Below are positions 7,394-16,337 of a stretch of 64,000 nucleotides of DNA, in pieces. Under the pieces are notes generated by a model. The model made no database searches, was not told the DNA's origin, and saw only the letters and a list, made by a program, of their open reading frames with translations. Source of the DNA: Burkholderiales bacterium (GTDB lineage: Bacteria; Pseudomonadota; Gammaproteobacteria; Burkholderiales; SG8-41); assembly GCA_019749945.1 (NCBI GenBank), contig JAIEPF010000001.1:124001-188000 (forward strand), read 5' to 3'. Numbering within the stretch: the first letter of the stretch is position 1; the number at the start of each line of letters is the position of its first letter. A program made the position numbers and the translations under genes.

Positions 7394-10108
7394 ATGCCTG
7401 AAGTCCATTCCACCTGCTGCTACTGTGGTGTTGGTTGCGGGGTCATTATTGACCGCCGTGAAGGCCGCATCACCGGCGTGCGCGGCGATCCGAAACATCC
7501 CGCCAACTTCGGCCGGCTCTGCGGCAAGGGCCAGACCCTGCACGAAACCGTCGGCGGCCACGGCCGCGCGCTCCATCCCGAACTGCGCCTCGACCGCAAT
7601 ACGCCGCGTGCGCGCGTGTCCTGGGATGCCGCGCTGGACCATGTCGCGGAAAAGTTTGCCGACACCATCAAAAAACATGGGCCCGATTCGGTGGCCTTCT
7701 ACATCTCCGGCCAGTTGCTGACCGAAGACTATTACACCTTCAACAAACTGGCGCGCGCGCTGGTCGGCACCAACAATGTCGATTCCAATTCGCGGCTGTG
7801 CATGTCCTCCGCTGTCGCCGGCTACAAGGCGACGCTGGGCGCCGATGCGCCGCCGACCTGTTACGAAGACATCGACCACGCCGACTGCATCGTGATCGCC
7901 GGTTCGAATGCAGCCTGGGCGCATCCGGTGCTGTTCCGCCGCATCGAGGATGCGAAGGCGAAAAACCCGGATCTCAAAATCATCGTCATCGATCCGCGCC
8001 GTACCGCGACCGCGGAAATTGCCGACCTGCACCTCGCGATCCAGCCCGGCACCGATGTCGTGCTGTTCCACGGCATGTTGAACGCGCTGCTGTGGGAAAA
8101 CCTGAGCAATACCGCCTACATCGAAGCCCATACCCAGGGTTACGACGCGCTGAAAACGCTGGTACGCGAATACTCGCCGGGCTTCGCCGCCGAAGTCTGC
8201 GGCATCACCACTGAAGAACTGCTCACCGCCGCGCGCTGGTTCGGCACCGCTCGCGCCGCCCTGTCGCTGTACTGCATGGGACTCAACCAGTCATCAAGCG
8301 GCGCCGACAAAAACGCCGCGCTGATCAACCTCCACCTCGCCACCGGCCACATCGGCCGCCCCGGTGCAGGGCCGTTTTCGCTGACCGGCCAGCCCAATGC
8401 GATGGGCGGCCGCGAAACCGGCGCCATGGCCAATCTGCTGATCGGCCACCGCGATCTGAACGATGCCAATGACCGCGCCGAAGTCGCGAAGCTGTGGGAT
8501 GTGCCGTCGATTCCCTCACATCCCGGCAAAACCGCGGTCGAGATGTTTGCCGCCATCGCACGCGGCGAGATCAAGGCGGTGTGGATCGCCTGCACCAACC
8601 CCGCGCAATCGCTGCCCGGACAGAACGCCGTGCGCGATGCGCTGATGCAAGCCGAACTGGTGGTGCTGCAGGAAACCTATGCCGACACCGAAACCGCGCC
8701 CTACGCCGACGTGCTGCTGCCGGCGGCGGGCTGGGGCGAAAAAGAAGGCACGGTGACCAATTCCGAACGGCGCATTTCGCGGGTGCGCGCCGCCGTGGAC
8801 GCGCCCGGCGAAGCACGGCCCGACTGGCGCATCGTCTGCGATTTCGCGATGCTGCTCGAACGCAAGATACACGGCCATGCCTCGGCGCGATTCGCCTTCG
8901 ACAATCCGCGGCAGATTTTCAACGAGTACCGCGAGATGACCCGCGGCCGCAACACCGACATCACCGGCCTCGGTTACGCCACACTGGATGCCAAGGGTCC
9001 GCAGCAGTGGCCTTACGCCGTCGGCGCGCGCGAAGGCAAACAACGCCTGTATGAAAACGGCGTATTCCCGATAGCCGGCGGGCGGGCGCGTTTCGCCGCC
9101 GTGCCGTACAAACCCGTCGCCGAAAACATCGATGCGCGTTTCCCGTTCCGGCTGACCACCGGACGTCTGCGCGACCAGTGGCATGGCATGACCCGCAGCG
9201 GCCGCGTCGCACGGCTATGGGGACATGCGCCGGAACCCGCGGTCTCGCTGAATCCCGCGGACCTCGCAAGGCGCGGACTGGTTGCCGGCGACATCGTCCG
9301 TCTCGAATCGCGGCGTGGCGCCTTGAACGTCATCGCCGCCGCCGATCCCGGCGTCGCACCCGGCCAGGCCTTCCTGCCCATGCACTGGGGCAGCCGTTAT
9401 CTGTCGGGCGCCGGCATCAATGCTTTGACGCTGCCGGTAATCGACCCCAAATCCTTCCAGCCTGAACTCAAACACTGCGCGATCAAGGTCAGCAAGGCCT
9501 TGCTGCCGTGGCGGCTGATCGCCTTCGGCACGCCGCGCGACGGTGATGCGCTGGCGCAACTGACACGGGTGCAGGCCTGGCTGCCGGAATTCGAATTCGC
9601 CTCCTGCGCGCTGACCCCCGATGCCGGCGGCGTGCTGCTGCGCGCTGCCGCCGGCACCGCACCGGCCGCCGATGTGCTCGAAGCCATTCATGCCCTGTTC
9701 GAACTCGACAGCGAGGATGTGCTGCGTTATGCCGACCCGACCCGCGGCAATGCCCGCTGCGTGCGCCTCGATGGCGAACGCGTGGTGGCAGTCTGCCTGT
9801 CCGGCGACGGCAGCAGTGAATCCTGGCTGCGCGAATTCCATGCCCAGGGCCTGCCCGCCGCAGCACTCGGCGCGCTGCTGCTGGCACCCACGGCCAGGGC
9901 ACCGGCCGGCGCCACATCACGCGGCCGCATCATCTGCAGCTGCCACGGCGTCGGCGAAAACGCCATCGTGACCGCAATGCAGGGCGCCGCCGGTGACGCC
10001 ACGGCCCGGCTCGGCTCGGCGCAGCAACAACTGTTGTGCGGCACGCAATGCGGCTCCTGCCTGCCTGAATTGCGCAAACTCGCCGCGGCTGCAGTGGTGG
10101 CGGCTTAG
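7394..10108 (+). CDS. nasA: Assimilatory nitrate reductase, catalytic subunit
   Basis: 904 aa cytoplasmic molybdopterin enzyme that reduces nitrate to nitrite. The N-terminal 4Fe-4S site is C8-x2-C11-x3-C15 with a fourth Cys near residue 44. The Mo-bisMGD body follows (SNSRLCMSSAVAGY, GSNAAWAHPVLFRR, GQPNAMGGRETG, and the C-terminal dinucleotide-binding HGMTRSG region). The last 70 residues add a BFD-like 2Fe-2S domain (CSCHGV and CGTQCGSC), as in Klebsiella-type NasA. That fits direct reduction by the FAD protein encoded just upstream. Confidence 0.95.
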   Translation: MPEVHSTCCYCGVGCGVIIDRREGRITGVRGDPKHPANFGRLCGKGQTLHETVGGHGRALHPELRLDRNTPRARVSWDAALDHVAEKFADTIKKHGPDSVAFYISGQLLTEDYYTFNKLARALVGTNNVDSNSRLCMSSAVAGYKATLGADAPPTCYEDIDHADCIVIAGSNAAWAHPVLFRRIEDAKAKNPDLKIIVIDPRRTATAEIADLHLAIQPGTDVVLFHGMLNALLWENLSNTAYIEAHTQGYDALKTLVREYSPGFAAEVCGITTEELLTAARWFGTARAALSLYCMGLNQSSSGADKNAALINLHLATGHIGRPGAGPFSLTGQPNAMGGRETGAMANLLIGHRDLNDANDRAEVAKLWDVPSIPSHPGKTAVEMFAAIARGEIKAVWIACTNPAQSLPGQNAVRDALMQAELVVLQETYADTETAPYADVLLPAAGWGEKEGTVTNSERRISRVRAAVDAPGEARPDWRIVCDFAMLLERKIHGHASARFAFDNPRQIFNEYREMTRGRNTDITGLGYATLDAKGPQQWPYAVGAREGKQRLYENGVFPIAGGRARFAAVPYKPVAENIDARFPFRLTTGRLRDQWHGMTRSGRVARLWGHAPEPAVSLNPADLARRGLVAGDIVRLESRRGALNVIAAADPGVAPGQAFLPMHWGSRYLSGAGINALTLPVIDPKSFQPELKHCAIKVSKALLPWRLIAFGTPRDGDALAQLTRVQAWLPEFEFASCALTPDAGGVLLRAAAGTAPAADVLEAIHALFELDSEDVLRYADPTRGNARCVRLDGERVVAVCLSGDGSSESWLREFHAQGLPAAALGALLLAPTARAPAGATSRGRIICSCHGVGENAIVTAMQGAAGDATARLGSAQQQLLCGTQCGSCLPELRKLAAAAVVAA

Positions 10109-10149
10109 GACCTGTTATGAATCTGCAAAAAACTGGCAATCAAACTCTT

Positions 10150-10258
10150 ATTGCACCCTCACCCCTTCCCCTCTACTCCGTTTCCAGTGTTCCCTGGTCC
10201 CGGAGGGAGAGGGGTTTTAAGCCCTTCTCCCTCCGGGAGAAGGGTGGGGATGAGGGAG
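10150..10258. repeat. C/G-skewed palindromic repeat (CCCTCACCCC / GGGGATGAGGG type)
   Basis: The region holds CCCTCACCCCTTCCCCTCT on the left, a central hairpin around 10218-10240 (CCTTCTCCCTCCGGGAGAAGG-like, split about TCC/GGA) and GGGTGGGGATGAGGGAGA on the right. Related sequence occurs at 15268-15316, and a short piece at 28665-28675. It is intergenic between nasA and cobA and resembles REP-like elements that are common in Proteobacteria. Confidence 0.75.
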
Positions 10259-10297
10259 AAAAGTGGTAACTCCATAACGGGCTTCAGGAGAAACGAC

Positions 10298-11071
10298 ATG
10301 TCCATCAACACAACGCCAAAACAACCCGGAAAAGTATGGCTGGTCGGCGCAGGTCCCGGCGACCCCGAACTGCTGACGCTGAAAACGGTGCGCGTACTCG
10401 GCGCTGCCGATGTGGTACTGGTCGATGACCTGGTCGACCCACGCATCCTCGCGCACGCAAAACCCGCCGCGCGCATCGTGCAGGTCGGCAAACGCGGCGG
10501 CTGCCGCTCAACCCCGCAGGCTTTCATCGAAAAACTGATGATCCGCCTGGCGCGGCGCGGATCAGTGGTGGTGCGCCTCAAAGGCGGCGACCCCTTTGTC
10601 TTCGGTCGCGGCGGCGAAGAAGCCGAAGCGCTGGCCCGGGCGCAAATTCTCTGCGAGGTGGTCAACGGCATTACCGCCGGCATCGCCGTGCCGGCCGCGA
10701 TCGGCATTCCAGTCACCCACCGCGCACTGGCGCATGGCGTGACCTTCATCACCGGGCACGCCCGCGACGGTGCGGAACCCGACTGGGCCGCACTGCGCGC
10801 CGGCGGCACCACGCTGGTGATCTACATGGGCATGAAGCGTGTAGCCACCATCGTCAAGGGCATGCTGGCCGCGGGTTATCCCGCCGACCTGCCGGCCTGC
10901 GCGATCCAGAACGGCACCCTGGAAACCCAGGCCACGGTGGTGTCCACGCTATCCACATTGCCGCAGAGCATCGCAAACGCCGGCCTCGGCAGCCCGGGCA
11001 TGCTGGTCATCGGCGATGTCGTCAGACTGGCCCATGTCACCGCACTCACTTCACAGCAACGAGCCGCCTGA
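10298..11071 (+). CDS. cobA: Uroporphyrinogen-III C-methyltransferase (SUMT)
   Basis: 257 aa. It makes precorrin-2 from uroporphyrinogen III using two SAM, the first step to siroheme, the cofactor of NirB. Motifs: VGAGPGDPELLTLK (residues 15-28), VRLKGGDPFVFGRGGEEAEAL (about 89-108, written here in part), GITAGIAVPA and THRALA. It is the stand-alone SUMT and lacks the CysG oxidase/ferrochelatase domain; a CbiX-type chelatase is encoded at 60807. ATG 10298 is preferred because AGGAG lies 7 nt upstream; the longer open frame before it runs through the palindromic repeat. Confidence 0.95.
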   Translation: MSINTTPKQPGKVWLVGAGPGDPELLTLKTVRVLGAADVVLVDDLVDPRILAHAKPAARIVQVGKRGGCRSTPQAFIEKLMIRLARRGSVVVRLKGGDPFVFGRGGEEAEALARAQILCEVVNGITAGIAVPAAIGIPVTHRALAHGVTFITGHARDGAEPDWAALRAGGTTLVIYMGMKRVATIVKGMLAAGYPADLPACAIQNGTLETQATVVSTLSTLPQSIANAGLGSPGMLVIGDVVRLAHVTALTSQQRAA

Positions 11072-11079
11072 GCCCCCCC

Positions 11080-13611
11080 ATGAAAACCCAGAAAATCGTC
11101 GTCATCGGCAACGGCATGGTGGGCCAGCGCTTTCTGGAACAACTGACCAGCCGCCTGTCGATCGAGGCGATCGACGTCACGGTGTTCTGCGAGGAACCGC
11201 GCGCAGCCTACGACCGCGTGCAGCTCACCAGTTTTTTCGCCGGCAAGTCGGCGATGGACCTGAGCGTGGTACCCGAGCGTTTTTTCGAAGAAAAGGCGAT
11301 CACGCTGCGGCTGAACGACCCGGTGATTGCCATAGACCGCGAACGCAAGACGGTGCGCTCCGCGCGTTATCGTGAAGTGCCGTACGACAAGCTGGTGCTG
11401 GCCACCGGCTCCTACCCCTTTGTGCCGCCGATACCGGGGCACAACCGGCGCGGCTGTTATGTCTATCGCTCGATCGAGGATCTGGAAGTGATCCGTGCCG
11501 CAGCAAAAAAAGCGCGCATCGGCACCGTGGTCGGCGGCGGACTGCTCGGCCTTGAGGCGGCCAAGGCGCTGAAGGATCTCGGACTCGAAACCCATGTCGT
11601 TGAATTCGCGCCGCGGCTGATGGCGGTGCAGCTCGACGAGGCCGGCGGTAAGCTGCTGCAACGGAAAATCGAAGCGCTGGGCGTGACCGTGCATACCGCA
11701 AAAAGCACCAGGGAAATCATCAACGGCGAAGTACAGGCCCACCGCATGGTGTTCGCCGACGGCACTGCGCTGGAAACCGACATCATCGTGTATTCAGCGG
11801 GCATACGCCCCCACGACGCACTGGCGCGCGCGGCAAAACTCGCGGTCGGTGAGCGTGGCGGCATCACCATCGACGAGTTCTGCCGCACATCGGATCCGGA
11901 CATCTACGCCGTGGGTGAATGCGCGCTGTGGAACGGGCGCATTTTCGGCCTGGTGGCCCCCGGCTACCAGATGGCTGAAGTCGCGGCACGCCATGTCGCG
12001 GGCGAAACCGACTCGCGGTTCGCAGGCGCCGACATGAGCACCAAGCTGAAGCTCATGGGCATCGACGTCGCATCCCTCGGTGATGCGCTCGACAAGACGC
12101 CCGGCGCGCTCAACTATCTTTATACCGATCCGGTGCAGGGCATCTACAAAAAGCTGACGGTATCAAACGACGGCAAGCAGTTGCTGGGTGCGATCCTCGT
12201 CGGCGACGCCAGCGAGTACAACGGCCTCTTGCAGATGATGCTGAATGCAATCCCGCTGCCCGAGCATCCCGAAGACCTGATCCTGCCGGCACGCGAAGGC
12301 GGCGCCAAGGGATTGGGTGTCGACATGCTGCCGGCGGCTGCACTGATCTGCTCCTGCAACAGTGTCAGCAAAGGCGCGATCTGCGACGCGGTAATGGCAG
12401 GCTGCACCACCATCGGTGGCCTGAAAAAGGAAACCAAGGCCGGCAGCACCTGCGGCGGCTGTGTGCCCATGGTCAAGCAGATCCTCGACGCCGAGCTGCG
12501 CAAGCAGGGTATTGAGGTCAAGAACCATCTCTGCGAACACTTCCCGCATACCCGCCAGGAACTGTTCCACCTGACCCGCATCGGCGGCCTCAAAACCTTC
12601 GACGACATCATCACCAAGCATGGTCAGGGCCGCGGCTGCGACATCTGCAAACCGGCCGTCGCTTCCATCCTCGCCTCGTGCTGGAACGAATACGTCCTCA
12701 AACCGAAACACGCGCCGCTGCAGGACACCAACGACCGCTTCCTCGCCAACATGCAAAAGGACGGCACCTACTCCATCGTGCCACGTGTGCCGGGCGGCGA
12801 AATCCTGCCTGAGAAACTGATCGTGCTCGGTGCAGTGGCGAAAAAATACGGTCTCTACACCAAGATCACCGGTGCACAGCGCATCGACCTCTTCGGCGCG
12901 CGCGTCGAGCAGTTGCCGCTGATCTGGCGCGAGCTGGTCGATGCCGGCTTCGAATCTGGCCATGCCTACGGCAAGGCGCTGCGCACCGTAAAATCCTGCG
13001 TCGGCAGCACCTGGTGCCGTTACGGCGTGCAGGACTCGGTGGGCATGGCGATCAAGCTCGAGAACCGCTACCGTGGGCTGCGCTCGCCGCACAAACTGAA
13101 AATGGGCGTATCGGGCTGCACCCGTGAGTGTGCGGAAGCGCAAGGCAAGGACGTCGGCATCATCGCCACCGAAAAAGGCTGGAACCTCTATGTCTGCGGC
13201 AATGGCGGCATCAAACCGCGCCACGCCGACCTGCTCGCCACAGGCATCGACGATGCCACGTTGGTGCAATACATCGACCGTTTCCTGATGTTCTACATCC
13301 GCACCGGAGACCGCCTGCAGCGCACCTCGACCTGGCTCGACAACCTCGAAGGCGGCATCGATTACGTGAAAAAAGTCGTTTGCGAAGACTCGCTGGGCAT
13401 CGGTGCAGAACTCGAAGCCGATATGCAGAAACTGGTCGACACCTATGAGTGTGAATGGAAAAAAGCCATCAACGACCCGGAATCGCTGAAACGCTTCCGC
13501 CATTTCGTCAACAGCGACCAGCCTGATCAAAACGTCGTGTTTGTTGCGGAACGTGGGCAAATCCGGCCGGCGCGTGCGGATGAGAAGGAAACCGAGGAGG
13601 TGACGGCATGA
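11080..13611 (+). CDS. nirB: Assimilatory nitrite reductase, large subunit
   Basis: 843 aa. It reduces nitrite to ammonium with NAD(P)H. The FAD/NAD domain comes first (VVIGNGMVGQRFLEQL, VVGGGLLGLEAAKALK, IYAVGECALWNG). A BFD-like 2Fe-2S domain lies near residues 425-465 (CSCNSVSKGAICDAV and STCGGCVPM). The siroheme/4Fe-4S domain carries its ligands at about 640 (SCVGSTWCRYG) and 680 (GCTRECAEAQ). It is 8 nt downstream of cobA, which supplies the siroheme precursor. The TGA stop overlaps a small downstream ATG. Confidence 0.96.
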   Translation: MKTQKIVVIGNGMVGQRFLEQLTSRLSIEAIDVTVFCEEPRAAYDRVQLTSFFAGKSAMDLSVVPERFFEEKAITLRLNDPVIAIDRERKTVRSARYREVPYDKLVLATGSYPFVPPIPGHNRRGCYVYRSIEDLEVIRAAAKKARIGTVVGGGLLGLEAAKALKDLGLETHVVEFAPRLMAVQLDEAGGKLLQRKIEALGVTVHTAKSTREIINGEVQAHRMVFADGTALETDIIVYSAGIRPHDALARAAKLAVGERGGITIDEFCRTSDPDIYAVGECALWNGRIFGLVAPGYQMAEVAARHVAGETDSRFAGADMSTKLKLMGIDVASLGDALDKTPGALNYLYTDPVQGIYKKLTVSNDGKQLLGAILVGDASEYNGLLQMMLNAIPLPEHPEDLILPAREGGAKGLGVDMLPAAALICSCNSVSKGAICDAVMAGCTTIGGLKKETKAGSTCGGCVPMVKQILDAELRKQGIEVKNHLCEHFPHTRQELFHLTRIGGLKTFDDIITKHGQGRGCDICKPAVASILASCWNEYVLKPKHAPLQDTNDRFLANMQKDGTYSIVPRVPGGEILPEKLIVLGAVAKKYGLYTKITGAQRIDLFGARVEQLPLIWRELVDAGFESGHAYGKALRTVKSCVGSTWCRYGVQDSVGMAIKLENRYRGLRSPHKLKMGVSGCTRECAEAQGKDVGIIATEKGWNLYVCGNGGIKPRHADLLATGIDDATLVQYIDRFLMFYIRTGDRLQRTSTWLDNLEGGIDYVKKVVCEDSLGIGAELEADMQKLVDTYECEWKKAINDPESLKRFRHFVNSDQPDQNVVFVAERGQIRPARADEKETEEVTA

Positions 13612-13721
13612 GCAGGGAGCAGGGGCCCCGTTTACGGGGATGCGACCGGCCGCGATTGCCGTCGGACTCCGACGCCCAGGGGCCGGTATTTCCCATCGCA
13701 TTCCCGGAGGAGGCGGCATGA
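13608..13721 (+). CDS. Possible 37-aa ORF bridging nirB and nirD
   Basis: The ORF starts at the ATG that overlaps the nirB stop (ATGA at 13608-13611). It ends at a TGA that overlaps the nirD start (ATGA at 13718-13721), so both junctions are arranged as in translational coupling. The peptide (begins MSREQGPRLRGCD, ends AFPEEAA) resembles nothing I recognise. It may be a relay that carries ribosomes across an inserted 107-bp spacer rather than a functional protein. GGAGG lies just before the nirD start. Confidence 0.3.
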   Translation: MSREQGPRLRGCDRPRLPSDSDAQGPVFPIAFPEEAA

Positions 13722-14071
13722 CCGCCCGCCCGAACATCGATATGAGCCTTAAACAATGGACTGCGGTCTGCGCAGTCGAAGACATCGTACCCAACTCCGG
13801 CGTCTGCGCGCTGGTCGGCGGGCAGCAGGTGGCGGTGTTCCGCACTGATGACGACCGCGTTTATGCACTGGCCAACCACGATCCGTTTTCAAACGCCAAT
13901 GTGCTGTCGCGCGGCATCGTCGGCGACATCAAGGGCGAACTGGTGGTGGCCTCGCCCGTCTACAAGCAGCACTTCAGCCTCGCCACCGGCCAGTGCATCG
14001 AAGACGAGGCCGTGAAAGTAACCAGCTTTGCCGCGCGCGTCAGCAACGGCATCGTGGAGGTAGAAGCCTGA
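13718..14071 (+). CDS. nirD: Nitrite reductase, small subunit
   Basis: 117 aa Rieske-fold subunit of NirBD ([41 protein letters not shown]). As usual for NirD, it keeps the Rieske fold but lacks the Cys/His cluster ligands. ATG 13718 is preceded by CGGAGGAGG. The longer frame beginning at 13640 is not needed. It ends in TGATG with the next gene. Confidence 0.94.
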   Translation: MTARPNIDMSLKQWTAVCAVEDIVPNSGVCALVGGQQVAVFRTDDDRVYALANHDPFSNANVLSRGIVGDIKGELVVASPVYKQHFSLATGQCIEDEAVKVTSFAARVSNGIVEVEA

Positions 14072-14547
14072 TGAACGCCCCCGAAAGCCGCCCGCCCTTT
14101 CCGCCCTTCACCCGCGAAACGGCCATGCAGAAAGTGCGCAAGGCCGAGGACGGCTGGAATTCCCGTGACCCGGTGGCCGTGTCGCTGGCCTATACGCCGG
14201 ACACCCTCTGGCGCAACCGCGCCGAGTTTCCGGTGGGACGCGAAGCCGTGGTCGGTTTCCTCACCCGCAAATGGCAAAAAGAACTCGAATACCGGCTGAT
14301 CAAGGAATTGTGGGCGTTCACGGAAAACCGCATCGCAGTGCGCTTTGCTTATGAATGGCACGATGACTCCGGCCAGTGGTACCGCTCCTACGGCAACGAA
14401 AACTGGGAGTTCGCGCCCAACGGCCTGATGCACCGGCGTTATGCCAGCATCAACGACCTGCCGATCAAGGAATCCGAGCGGAAATATTTCTGGCCGCAGG
14501 GTCGCCGGCCCGACGACCATCCCGGCCTTTCCGAACTCGGCCTTTAA
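14071..14547 (+). CDS. DUF1348 (SnoaL/NTF2-fold) protein
   Basis: 158 aa. The sequence ([60 protein letters not shown]) matches the DUF1348 group of NTF2-like proteins. Their function is unknown. The start overlaps the nirD stop (TGATG), so it is probably cotranscribed and coupled to nirD. A link to nitrogen assimilation is positional only. Confidence 0.85.
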   Translation: MNAPESRPPFPPFTRETAMQKVRKAEDGWNSRDPVAVSLAYTPDTLWRNRAEFPVGREAVVGFLTRKWQKELEYRLIKELWAFTENRIAVRFAYEWHDDSGQWYRSYGNENWEFAPNGLMHRRYASINDLPIKESERKYFWPQGRRPDDHPGLSELGL

Positions 14548-14559
14548 CTGCGACTCTGA

Positions 14560-14904
14560 TCAGCGAATCTGCAGCAAAGCCTTGATTTTTGCACGCACCT
14601 CATCGACAACCGCCGGATCGACAACACCCTTTTTACGGGCCTTGCGCAAGCGCCAGTCCAGCGATTTGACCTGATCAGCCAATACCGCCCCCTCGACGCC
14701 GCCGACTTCAGTATTCACCTCAAAAGGGTAGCCCTTGCGGCGCGTAGTCATCGGACAGCAAACCATCAAACCCACTTTGCGATTGTAGATTGCCGGGCTG
14801 AGCACCAGCGCCGGACGGGTTCCGGCCTGCTCACTACCCGCCTGTGGATCAAATTGCAGCCAGACCACATCACCCGTATCGGGCACATGACTCCGCGCAG
14901 CCAC
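14560..14904 (-). CDS. mazF: MazF/PemK-family toxin (mRNA endoribonuclease)
   Basis: 114 aa. The MazF/ChpB core is clear: DTGDVVWLQFDPQAGSEQAG, RPALVLSPAIYN, GLMVCCPMTTR, and the C-terminal LADQVKSLDWR. These toxins cleave mRNA at short sequences unless bound by MazE. The start is GTG 14904, placed directly after the mazE stop, so translation is coupled. It converges with the nitrate cluster, with 12 bp between the stop codons. Confidence 0.92.
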   Translation of the reverse strand: MAARSHVPDTGDVVWLQFDPQAGSEQAGTRPALVLSPAIYNRKVGLMVCCPMTTRRKGYPFEVNTEVGGVEGAVLADQVKSLDWRLRKARKKGVVDPAVVDEVRAKIKALLQIR

Positions 14905-15147
14905 TTACAACTGCTCCCGGCCCACGGGCCCGCCAAAATCAACAGGCTCATGAAGATTGTTGTTGTTGATGCCGGACACCAGGGCCTCCAGCGTGTACCC
15001 GCTGTTCTTGACGGGCTCGATGACAATCCGTCCCTTGCTGGCCTTGATCACGACTTTTTGCTCAAGATCAAAGGCCGCCGCCTTCATCGTTGAAGTCGTT
15101 AAACGTACCGCCGGGCTGTTGCCCCACTTGCGTATTGTCGCTTCCAT
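14905..15147 (-). CDS. mazE: MazE-family antitoxin
   Basis: 80 aa AbrB/MazE-type swapped-hairpin antitoxin (MEATIRKWGNSPAVRLTTSTM, shown in part; then KGRIVIEPV). The acidic C-terminal tail would neutralise MazF. ATG 15147 has GGAGG 7 nt upstream. The longer open frame to 15354 runs through a repeat and is rejected. A palindromic sequence upstream (15168-15187) is the likely autoregulatory site. Confidence 0.92.
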   Translation of the reverse strand: MEATIRKWGNSPAVRLTTSTMKAAAFDLEQKVVIKASKGRIVIEPVKNSGYTLEALVSGINNNNLHEPVDFGGPVGREQL

Positions 15148-15167
15148 TGCCGCGCCTCCGGTCAAAA

Positions 15168-15187
15168 GTATATACATTGTAGATACA
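15168..15187 (-). promoter_or_regulatory. Candidate mazEF operator
   Basis: Two adjacent small palindromes, GTATATAC (15168-15175) and TGTAGATACA (15178-15187), lie 21-40 nt upstream of the mazE start. They overlap a possible -10 (TATACT on the minus strand). AbrB-type antitoxins usually repress their own operon at such AT-rich palindromes. Position and symmetry are seen; the binding is inferred. Confidence 0.55.
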
Positions 15188-15267
15188 TTACCCCGGCCCG
15201 GCAATCCCGCCGCCCCGATGGCCACCCAGGCTTTTCTGACCTCGGTCTCTAAGCCCCACTTTTTATT

Positions 15268-15295
15268 CCCTCTCCCCGTTTTTACGGGGAGAGGG
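15268..15295. repeat. CCCTCTCCCCGT hairpin repeat
   Basis: The 12-bp arms are 15268-15279 (CCCTCTCCCCGT) and 15284-15295 (ACGGGGAGAGGG), with a 4-nt T-rich loop, followed by CCAGGGTGAGGGGG. The vocabulary is the same as in the repeat at 10150-10258. It is intergenic between mazE and ybiB. Confidence 0.75.
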
Positions 15296-15368
15296 CCAGG
15301 GTGAGGGGGTGCACCGAGCGCAGTCATTCCCCCACCCTGCTGCGCTGGCACCATGCGATGATTAGCGC

Positions 15369-16325
15369 ATGGATTCCAAACAATTAACCGGCATCATCAA
15401 GGAAATCGGCCGCGGCAAAAACGCCGCCCGCGACCTGTCGCGCGACGACGCCCGCGCCCTGTTCACCGCGATCCTGAACGATGAAATCCCGCCGCTGCAA
15501 CTCGGCGCAGTCCTGATCGCGATGCGCATCAAGGGCGAATCGCTGGACGAACTCGCCGGTTTTCTTGAAGCCTGCGAAGCCACATACCCGCACCTCAAGG
15601 CACCCGCCGGCACCGTGCCGCTGGTGATCCCCAGCTACAACGGCGCGCGCCAGTTGCCCAACCTGACCCCCCTGCTCGCCTCACTGGTCGCACGCGAAGG
15701 GATTCCAGTGCTGGTGCACGGCGTGCCCGACGATCCGGGCCGCGTCACCACGATAGAAGTCTTTCAGGCAATGGGCGTCGAACCCGCAGGCTCCATCGCC
15801 GAAGCCGAAGAACAGCTCGTCTCACGCAAACTGGCCGTGATCACCATCGACACGCTGTCACCCAAACTTGCGCGAGTGCTGAAACTGCGCCGCGATATCG
15901 GCCTGCGCAGCTCCGGCCATACGCTGGTCAAAATACTGCAGCCCTTTACCACCAAGGCCGTGCGTCTGGTCAGCGTCACCCATCCAGAATACCTGGACCG
16001 GATGAGGGCGTTTTTTACTTGTTATGCATCACATGCCCTGCTGCTGCGTGGTGCCGAAGGTGAAGCTGTAGCCCATCCTCGGCGGGAGCCGGTGATTGAA
16101 TGGTTGAATGGAAAAACAGTGGAAGTGTGGCGGGGTACTGCGGATGAGAATCCGGAATTGCCGGATGGGCGAGATGCTGCGGTGACGGCGGCTTGGATCG
16201 GTGAGGTAATAGTCGAAAATCGTGCAGCTCCGACTGCAATCACTCACCAAGTGGAATGCTGCATGCGGGCCACCACAATCGCGCCCACAGAAAATCGTGG
16301 CATCGAAAACTCATACCACACCTAA
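15369..16325 (+). CDS. ybiB: YbiB-like protein (TrpD2 fold, DNA-binding), C-terminus altered
   Basis: 318 aa, related to anthranilate phosphoribosyltransferase and to E. coli YbiB, a nucleic-acid-binding TrpD2 protein. Matches run from IKEIGRGKNAARDLSRDDAR through LQLGAVLIAMRIKGES, VIPSYNGARQLPNLTPLLA, VLVHGVPDDPGRVTT and VSVTHPEYLDRM. The family's near-terminal CC..AT motif is present (ECCMRAT), but the last 19 residues do not look like the family. The divergence begins where base composition drops before the low-GC gene. A second family member lies at 63201-64000. Confidence 0.85.
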   Translation: MDSKQLTGIIKEIGRGKNAARDLSRDDARALFTAILNDEIPPLQLGAVLIAMRIKGESLDELAGFLEACEATYPHLKAPAGTVPLVIPSYNGARQLPNLTPLLASLVAREGIPVLVHGVPDDPGRVTTIEVFQAMGVEPAGSIAEAEEQLVSRKLAVITIDTLSPKLARVLKLRRDIGLRSSGHTLVKILQPFTTKAVRLVSVTHPEYLDRMRAFFTCYASHALLLRGAEGEAVAHPRREPVIEWLNGKTVEVWRGTADENPELPDGRDAAVTAAWIGEVIVENRAAPTAITHQVECCMRATTIAPTENRGIENSYHT

Positions 16326-16337
16326 CTGGGTATCAAT

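Noticed and set aside
12163-13845. 560-codon minus-strand frame opposite nirB
   Set aside because: It is entirely antisense to the conserved nirB coding sequence, and its Asp/His/Val-rich composition is typical of mirror frames.
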